From Apiospora phragmitis (taxonomy: Eukaryota; Ascomycota; Sordariomycetes; Amphisphaeriales; Apiosporaceae), in the NCBI GenBank assembly GCA_038363925.1, contig JAQQWL010000006.1, positions 4,320,501 to 4,384,500 of the forward strand: DNA of 64,000 nt, given 5' to 3'. Below the pieces are notes generated by a model. The model was not told where the DNA came from. It worked only from the letters and a program-made list of their open reading frames with translations, and did no database searches. How positions within the stretch are numbered: the first letter of the stretch is position 1; every line of letters starts with the position of its first letter. A program made the translations under genes and the position numbers. Of the stretch, positions 58,310 through 64,000 are shown one piece after another.

Positions 58310-58709
58310 TCCTGGGCTACGGGGATTTGTTATTAGACCGGTTAGGTTCAAACTCCTCTTACCAAGAGGGCGGACGGTTAACCACATTGCATCTGCATCA
58401 TACACACATGGAATGTATAACTATTGGGGTTTCTCCCAGGAGGACAGGTTCTGAACAGCACGCTTTGAATTTTCCGACCCGGTCTGGTGTGGCCCAGCCA
58501 GAGTGGTAGACAACACTAAAGATGTGAGATGGCCATATTGCGCTGAAATAACATTCTGACCCATGTATATCGTCTAAAGCAGAGATATCCGTGCAGGTAT
58601 CGTACAATAAAGAAGTTGAGCAACAATAGCACATGCGCGCTTAAACGCTTTTTCGACACTTATAACACCCATAACCCGATTGCGCCGTGAGCGAAAAATC
58701 ACTTACCTT
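58310..58709. other. Intergenic region between convergent genes
   Basis: Shared 3' flank. A possible AATAAA signal (CAATAAAG at about 58605) lies on the plus strand. Nothing else. Confidence 0.45.
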
Positions 58710-59956
58710 TTACCGTCCCACTGTAATGAGGTGCTGCTGTCCATACTTGTCCTCGCTCAGGCGTTCGTTGTCTTTCATCCACACGGGAGCATTGAGGTCT
58801 GTCTTGGTCTCGAATCCAGGCTTGCCATCTGACCGGTGGCTAAGCGACTTCTTCCTTCCACCTCGCCCAGGACCGAAGATGTCCTCCATCTCGAGGCGGA
58901 ATTTGCTCTTGGGCTTGTCCTCCTTGATGCGCAGCTTCTCAAAGAAGACGTAGCCGCCGTAGAACGCAGGGCTATGATTTCCCACGGTAGGCCCATTCTT
59001 GCCCATGAAGGTATTCAGCTGTCGGGCCTGCACGACTTGGTCGTCCGGGAGACATGCGCTGATGGCACGGCAGAGAGCTGCCTGTGTGACCCCGTCCTTC
59101 TTCAGGAATGCACGAATCTTCTTGCGCAACTCATCGCAGGTTTCGTAGACAGGCACGTCGCCTTCGTCCTCGCCTTCGAGCTTGATATCGCCCATGTCGA
59201 CGGCCTCGGCGGCCTTTTGCTTGTCCGTCTTGCCGGCATCCTTGCCTCCTATCGAGGATCGCGACTTCTTCTTGGGTGGGACGGCCTTCAAGCCCTGCAG
59301 CTCGCGCTTCTTGAAGAAGCGGCACGCGTTCAAGTACGCATCGGACCCCTCTCCCTGGTGGACGCCCGTCTGGTTCATGAAGCGACGATAGGAAGCAGCC
59401 GAGACATCGATGGCGTTCTGGAACTCGCCGACCTTCATGACACCCGAATCAATGAAGCGGCGAATCTTGCTTCGGATCTGATTGCATGACTGGTCGATCT
59501 CCTCGAGACGCGGGTCATCGTCGGGGATTTCGGGGAGGTCTTCGGGGCTGGGTTCCTCGATGACGACGGCATCGGATTTGCGCTTTCTAGAGGCGGAAGC
59601 CTTGGTTGGCTTGGAGTCGGAGTCGGGGCTCTGGGGGCTTTCTACCGGCTTGGCGCCATTGGGAGATTGAGTCACGGCAGATTCGTTTTCATTGCCGTTT
59701 TCGAGATAGGGCTGGGGCGGTGGCTGTTTTGGAGGTGCGTGTCAGTGAGACATTTGGGGAGCAAGGGATGTGATTCAAGACGCACGGGTGCGGAGAAGGA
59801 ATGATGATGGCCGTTGATGCCGTTTGTGCCGTTGGTAGCGTTGTTGATGCCGTTGGCAGAGTTCTGAGCCGTCGGCATCAAGCTCGGCCACAGGACATTG
59901 ACGTCCCTGTCGCCTAGAGGGCGGGCCGGATCCCAAGACCAGCCGGAAGAAGACAT
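58710..59956 (-). CDS. DUF7726-like protein with two helical repeats, probably nuclear
   Basis: Two exons, 59956-59786 and 59723-58710. The 62-nt intron (GTGCGT...ACAG) gives SFSAP-PPPQPYLENGNENES in phase. The N-terminal quarter is low-complexity (NG/NGTNG run). A basic KRK patch (ASRKRKSDA) may be a nuclear signal. Two related domains follow. Repeat 1 is CNQIRSKIRRFIDSG, then VSAASYRRFM and ACRFFKKRE. Repeat 2 is CDELRKKIRAFLKKDG, then VVQARQLNTFM and YVFFEKLR. Between them lies a Lys/Glu-rich linker (VPPKKKSRSS). This is the layout of fungal DUF7726 proteins, which look like HTH DNA-binding repeats. The binding role is inferred. Confidence 0.8.
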
Positions 59957-61907
59957 GGCTGACTGTGTTCCCGTTTGTTGGTTTGCTTCCGGGATTGGGC
60001 TGTGAGATCAGATCGATTCGGCTGCTGATTGCGCTGCCGCGTGCATCCAATTGTCCAACCCTGTATAAGTTGAAGGAGAATCAGGTCTCAGATTGGAAGA
60101 GAGCCAGACAGAGGTGATACGAGGGGCTAGTTTTAATTGAAAGATGGTTGGAAATAGTGTCTCTATGGTTGAGTCTGGTGGGATGCAATTGTCATGGAAG
60201 TCGAGATACGGAACGAAAATAGGCAGACGCGCACGACTACGAGATTTTTTTTCTGTCTTGTCCCCTCAAGAACTTCAATCGCAAAGTGCAAGTGCAGGCA
60301 GAGTTGACGTACAACCAGGAAGCAGCAGCAGCAACTGCAACCAAACTGGAGAACTGGAGCTCTCTCGCCTTAGCGGCCTGGACGCGTCTAGCTGGGGAGA
60401 GCTCCATGCGACTGCCAAAATGTCAACAATTGACGTCAAACCGCTGTCATTGGCCAGAAGGGGGCGCTCTTCCCGCCCGCCCTATTTTTTTATTACTTTC
60501 TCCTTCGCTTGCTTTCCTCCCGCGCAAACGCCCTGGCACGCCTGCGTGAGGCGCGTTTTTTCGGGCGGGCTTTGGGCACCTAGGGGCGCTAGAAGAAACA
60601 GCCATAGCAGCGAACGGGCGCTAGAAGCTGACAGCTGAGGTTGGGGCAGTTTAAGCCACAAAAATAATGCCACTGAATGCCCACTGGAGATGTTCCGCAT
60701 TATTCAATGGCAGCCACAGCAGCGGATGGAATATGCCACATGGGGGTCAGAACTTACCTAATGTAAGACAAGACCCTTGGGGGCATACATATTCGGGCGA
60801 GTCAATCCAATCAACCACTGACGATGATCTTCTAGGTTAGTCGATCTGCCCCCAGAAAGAGGTTGCGGAGGAGGGACCCGCGAACCACCAAGAGGGGACT
60901 GCACCTGTCAGGAACCCCCCTGTAGGACCAAACGTAAAACCGGCACTTCCACAGCCAACTGGCATGCGACGGCATCTCGAATAGATTGACCTTCATTTAC
61001 CGGACCCCTACACCTCCTCTCTGGCCACCGTTTACGCAATGCAATGCCTTGGGTCGGGACAGTCGCCAATGTCTTGGTGCATCTTGCATCTGGCGCAATC
61101 CTGGTTTGGGGATCAGTACGACTTCCGTCGTTAGCTAGGTCTTCAACTTCTCTTGGCCAAGTTAGGCATGCAGCATGCTTCACGATCTCAAAGGAAGGAC
61201 CCATCATTCAGTCCCGATTTTCACCATGGAGAAATCGTTGAAATGTGGACTATGCTGCCAAGACAAAGACTCGGCCGACTTGACGGCGGGCTACGAGAAG
61301 ATGCGATCCGACGGCCAGATACTCCTGTAGATCCTCGCTGTCTCTGTTCCTGTCCGACTCGCGCCACGGTACATATCAAAAGCAAGTCGGTCAATTCACC
61401 GGAAACGTGCCCAAGCCATGACGATCATGGAGCTCTCCATCTGCGAAGGCCCGGGGGCCGCAATATGCCGATGCAGCTACATCCATCCCATGAGAACTTC
61501 AAGGCCCCCATTACCGCAAGCAATACGGGATCTGCGCTGGCTAGCGTGCTGACGAACGGCCAACAGCCCGCTTTCATATAGATGAGGCCATTAGGCAAAA
61601 TGGCCTCTCGTCCTCAGCAGGCCCCATTCCAGGGTTCATGAGACACCTTCGCACAGGTGGCTTAATTATGTTGTCGGCCCATCGTTGCACGAGAGGGTAG
61701 GTTAAAATGTTTCGTTGCTTTTGTCGTTGATCCTTCATCTGCCAACGTTTACAACCGGGTTGTTGGCTCTTATATCTTCCGTGTGCGTGTACATCGTTTA
61801 TTCGCGTATGGCCTTGAAGAGCCCTACATTATCTACCCTAGTGCAGTTCCCTCTCGTTCTATTCAGCTCTACGTTTTGGCCTGTATTGGCTTTCTAACGA
61901 CCTCATC
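59957..61907. promoter_or_regulatory. Long divergent upstream region
   Basis: The 1.95 kb between two head-to-head genes (DUF7726-like on minus, AA9 LPMO on plus). Frames at 60144-60638 and 61153-61581 show no domain. A CAG-rich stretch lies near 60318-60340. It presumably holds the LPMO promoter, but I cannot assign regulator sites confidently. Confidence 0.45.
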
Positions 61908-62885
61908 ATGTCCCCGTTCACTCCCCTCCAGCTACTCGCAGCTCTGGCCAGTGCAGGAGCATCCGTGGTCTCTGCGCACAGTTTCGTCTCTAACATCAAC
62001 ATCGATGGCCGTTCCTACCAGGGCTTCCGTCCGCTGCCCGGTTATCAGAATCCGGCCCTCCTGACGGCCTGGTCGACCACGGCCGAGGACCAAGGCTACG
62101 TCAACCAGACAAGCTACGAGGGCCCCGACATCATCTGCCACCGCGGCGGCGCCAACGGCCACGGCCATGCCCCCGTCAAGGCCGGAGGCCAGATCCACGT
62201 CCAGTGGAACGGGTGGCCGCAGAACCACCGGGGGCCCGTTCTGGACTACCTGGCCGACTGCGGCGAGTCGGGCTGCGAGACCGTCGACAAGACTCAGCTC
62301 AAGTTCTTCAAGATCAGCCAGGCCGGACTGGTGACGCCGGCGTCGAAACAGAAGGATGGCAGTGGCGCGCCGTCCTTCGGGTACTGGGCTAGCGACCAGC
62401 TCATCGCCAATAACAACTCGTGGGTCGTGGAGATCCCACCTCGGATCAAGCCTGGGTTCTACGTCCTGCGAACAGAGATCATTGCGCTGCACAACGCGTC
62501 CTACTCAGACGGCATCCAGAACTACCCGCAATGCTTCAACCTCGAGATCCAGGGCTCTGAGGGAACCGAAGTCCCCGCCGGAACTCCCGGAGAGAGTCTG
62601 TACCGGGCGAGCGACCCTGGCGTCCGGCTCAACATCACCACGGGGGTCCAGAACTACCCGATTCCGGGGCCGACTCTGATCAGTGATGCGGTGACAGCAT
62701 CACTCAGCCACCCAGTTCCCACGGCATCGGGAACGCCCATCACGGCCGATGACTTCGCCCACAAAGCTTATGCTCCCAGGGACAATGTGATCGCCTCGGC
62801 CACAAAAGCGGCCGTAGCGAATGATGCGAAGGGCCACTCACGAGTCATGGGCCGTCGTTGGTATCACCAAGGGCAGGGTTTCTAG
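61908..62885 (+). CDS. AA9 lytic polysaccharide monooxygenase
   Basis: A secreted copper enzyme that oxidatively cleaves cellulose or related glucans. The signal peptide is residues 1-23. Cleavage before HSFVSNI exposes His24 as the first copper ligand of the histidine brace. The second ligand is His107 in QNHRGPV. The axial Tyr and its partner Gln sit in QNYPQCFNLEI. CHRGGANGHGHAPVKAGG and YLADCGESGC are the usual AA9 segments and hold the disulfide cysteines. The catalytic domain ends near residue 250. The remaining 75 residues are a Ser/Thr/Pro-rich tail ending in a basic patch, with no CBM1. The frame is intact and intronless. Upstream ATGs in other frames are not used. It is followed by a feruloyl esterase on the same strand, consistent with joint attack on plant cell wall. 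Confidence 0.93.
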   Translation: MSPFTPLQLLAALASAGASVVSAHSFVSNINIDGRSYQGFRPLPGYQNPALLTAWSTTAEDQGYVNQTSYEGPDIICHRGGANGHGHAPVKAGGQIHVQWNGWPQNHRGPVLDYLADCGESGCETVDKTQLKFFKISQAGLVTPASKQKDGSGAPSFGYWASDQLIANNNSWVVEIPPRIKPGFYVLRTEIIALHNASYSDGIQNYPQCFNLEIQGSEGTEVPAGTPGESLYRASDPGVRLNITTGVQNYPIPGPTLISDAVTASLSHPVPTASGTPITADDFAHKAYAPRDNVIASATKAAVANDAKGHSRVMGRRWYHQGQGF

Positions 62886-63562
62886 AGCACCTGTGCGGGT
62901 CGTAACTTGAACCCCATATCCTGTGGCTCTCGCCAGTGGGACAGAAGACATGATTCGTGTACATAGCTTACCGTTTTTACCCGGATTGTATATATCGTTT
63001 GCTGTGAGAACTGCGCAGCTCGATTATGGTGAGCCGCCCAATGCGGCAGGGGCCCGCAGCCCACCATGAGCAGTAGTAGGCCTGTCAGATTTGGCGTCTT
63101 CTCATCAGAGCCGATGTAGCATGCCGTTGCACTACGCATCGCACTCTATCTCAGGTGCAATGCAGCGGGATGCTACCGAAACTCCCATAACGTTACATAT
63201 TACTTATTGAGCCGACTTAGCCCTCGCCCCTGTCCATGCGGGGTGCAGATTGACAACCCGTTCACATGGTGCGCGTGAGGTTGCCGCATCATTACCCGGG
63301 GTGTCCCAAGTTTGGCTCCTTTCGCCAAATCTGGACGGCGGGACCCCGTCATGACCAATCGGCAAACCCCCCTACCTCCCTATCGAATGCAACTTTGCCG
63401 CAGCTGTCTACCGGAGATATACTCATATAGATGACGCCTTCAGTGTGTATATATATGAGATGGCGAACGACGACGATAGGAACTGATTTGCTGTATTCCA
63501 ACCCAACGGATCTCGACACATTGTGCCACTCGGACGACTCTTCACTTGGTCCAAGACAAATC
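62886..63562. other. Intergenic region between LPMO and feruloyl esterase
   Basis: Contains the LPMO 3' flank and the esterase promoter, with a TATA-like element at 63448-63456. Nothing else recognised. Confidence 0.5.
63448..63456 (+). promoter_or_regulatory. TATA-like element upstream of the feruloyl esterase
   Basis: TATATATAT lies 107-115 bp before the ATG at 63563. Assignment is by position and sequence only. Confidence 0.45.
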
Positions 63563-64000
63563 ATGGCCCCCCTCAAGAGTCTGCTCGCCCTCGTGGCGGT
63601 GTCCGCCTCCCTGCTCGCCCAAACTGCCTCCGCCGCGGCTTCGGCCGGCTGCGGCAAGGAGCCAACGCTGACGGGCACGTCGCCGTACAGCCTGACGGTG
63701 AACAACAAGCAGCGGCAGTACTACATCAAGCTGCCGCCGGCGTACAACAACACGCGGCCCTACAAGCTGATCTTCACGTTCCACGCGCTCGGCGGGCAGG
63801 CCTCGCAGGTGGTCGCGGGCACGGGCGGGTACCTGCCGTGGTACGGCCTGCCGGCGCTCGACGCGGATAACACAGCCGTCTACGTCGCGCCCAACGGCCT
63901 GAACCAGGGCTGGGGCAACGCGGGCGGCGAGGACCTGGCCTTCACGGACGCCATGATCGGCGCGGTCGAGGCCGACCTGTGCATCGACACGGCGCACCGG
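63563..64000 (+). CDS. Feruloyl esterase (CE1-like, type C/D), N-terminal part
   Basis: The start at 63563 begins a signal peptide (MAPLKSLLALVAVSASLLAQ and following, cleaved near ASA). The mature start AGCGKEPTLTGTSPYSLTVN, then KQRQYYIKLPPAYNNTRPYKLIFTFHALGG, YVAPNGLNQGWGNAGGEDLAFTDAMI and DTAHR match the beginning of polyhydroxybutyrate-depolymerase-like feruloyl esterases. The window ends just before the expected Gly-x-Ser-x-Gly nucleophile, so catalytic residues cannot be checked. Such enzymes release ferulic acid from arabinoxylan and often act with LPMOs and xylanases. Partial at the window edge. Confidence 0.88.
   Translation, partial: MAPLKSLLALVAVSASLLAQTASAAASAGCGKEPTLTGTSPYSLTVNNKQRQYYIKLPPAYNNTRPYKLIFTFHALGGQASQVVAGTGGYLPWYGLPALDADNTAVYVAPNGLNQGWGNAGGEDLAFTDAMIGAVEADLCIDTAHR

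Noticed and set aside
60144..60638. 164-codon plus-strand frame in the LPMO upstream region
   Set aside because: No recognisable domain. It spans a CAG-rich stretch and T-runs, and looks like chance.
1..64000. CRISPR array, rRNA or prokaryotic operon signals
   Set aside because: No regularly spaced repeats, no rRNA signature and spliced genes throughout. The window is eukaryotic.

Overview
The window reads as nuclear DNA of a filamentous ascomycete, probably a plant-biomass-degrading Sordariomycete (the lineage is inference). The evidence is short GT-AG introns with CTAAC-type branch points, GC-rich codon use, fungal-only families (DUF3433, PTH11-like rhodopsin-fold proteins, AA9 LPMO, feruloyl esterase), an intron-bearing tRNA-Leu, and AT-rich blocks in which CpA/TpG is scarce and TpA abundant while CpG persists, which is the mark of repeat-induced point mutation (RIP).

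Layout. Positions 1-12.9 kb and 21.25-29.56 kb are two RIP-mutated transposon graveyards. The first holds a Ty3/gypsy relic, a short LTR-type module in two inverted copies, and a Fot1/pogo transposase relic. The second holds a Tad1-type LINE relic, the same LTR module again as an inverted pair, and a Ty1/copia RNase H relic. Between them (13.4-20.9 kb) sits a GC-rich island of five metabolic or transport genes: a class I terpene synthase, a Dal5-type MFS permease, a PdxA-family dehydrogenase, a truncated ABC-C transporter and an Asp/Glu racemase. Every one has a broken reading frame. From 29.58 to 37.8 kb come an alpha-kinase whose stop codon lies 17 bp from an LTR end, a tRNA-Leu(CAG), a large DUF3433 membrane protein and a three-exon gene for a small secreted cysteine-containing protein.

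From 40.4 to 43.5 kb a ToxD-like zinc-free MDR reductase converges on a secreted BBE-type FAD oxidase. From 45.4 to 54.5 kb there are two rhodopsin-fold membrane proteins, a secreted HD-domain (cyanamide-hydratase-like) protein and an orphan last exon of an MFS gene. From 55.1 to 59.96 kb there are an unknown protein, two tandem paralogues of a C-C/G-C-H zinc-ligand family and a DUF7726-like two-repeat protein. From 61.9 kb to the end lie an AA9 LPMO and the start of a feruloyl esterase, which together suggest lignocellulose attack.

A cross-cutting observation is that many conserved genes between 13 and 47 kb carry single-base frame breaks, while those from 48.9 kb on are almost free of them. 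This is either real gene decay around heterochromatin or uncorrected assembly indels, and the sequence alone cannot decide. The best candidate for a little-described system is the divergent MFS/PdxA pair next to the racemase, which looks like a bacterial-style hydroxyacid or amino-acid catabolic cluster now in decay.
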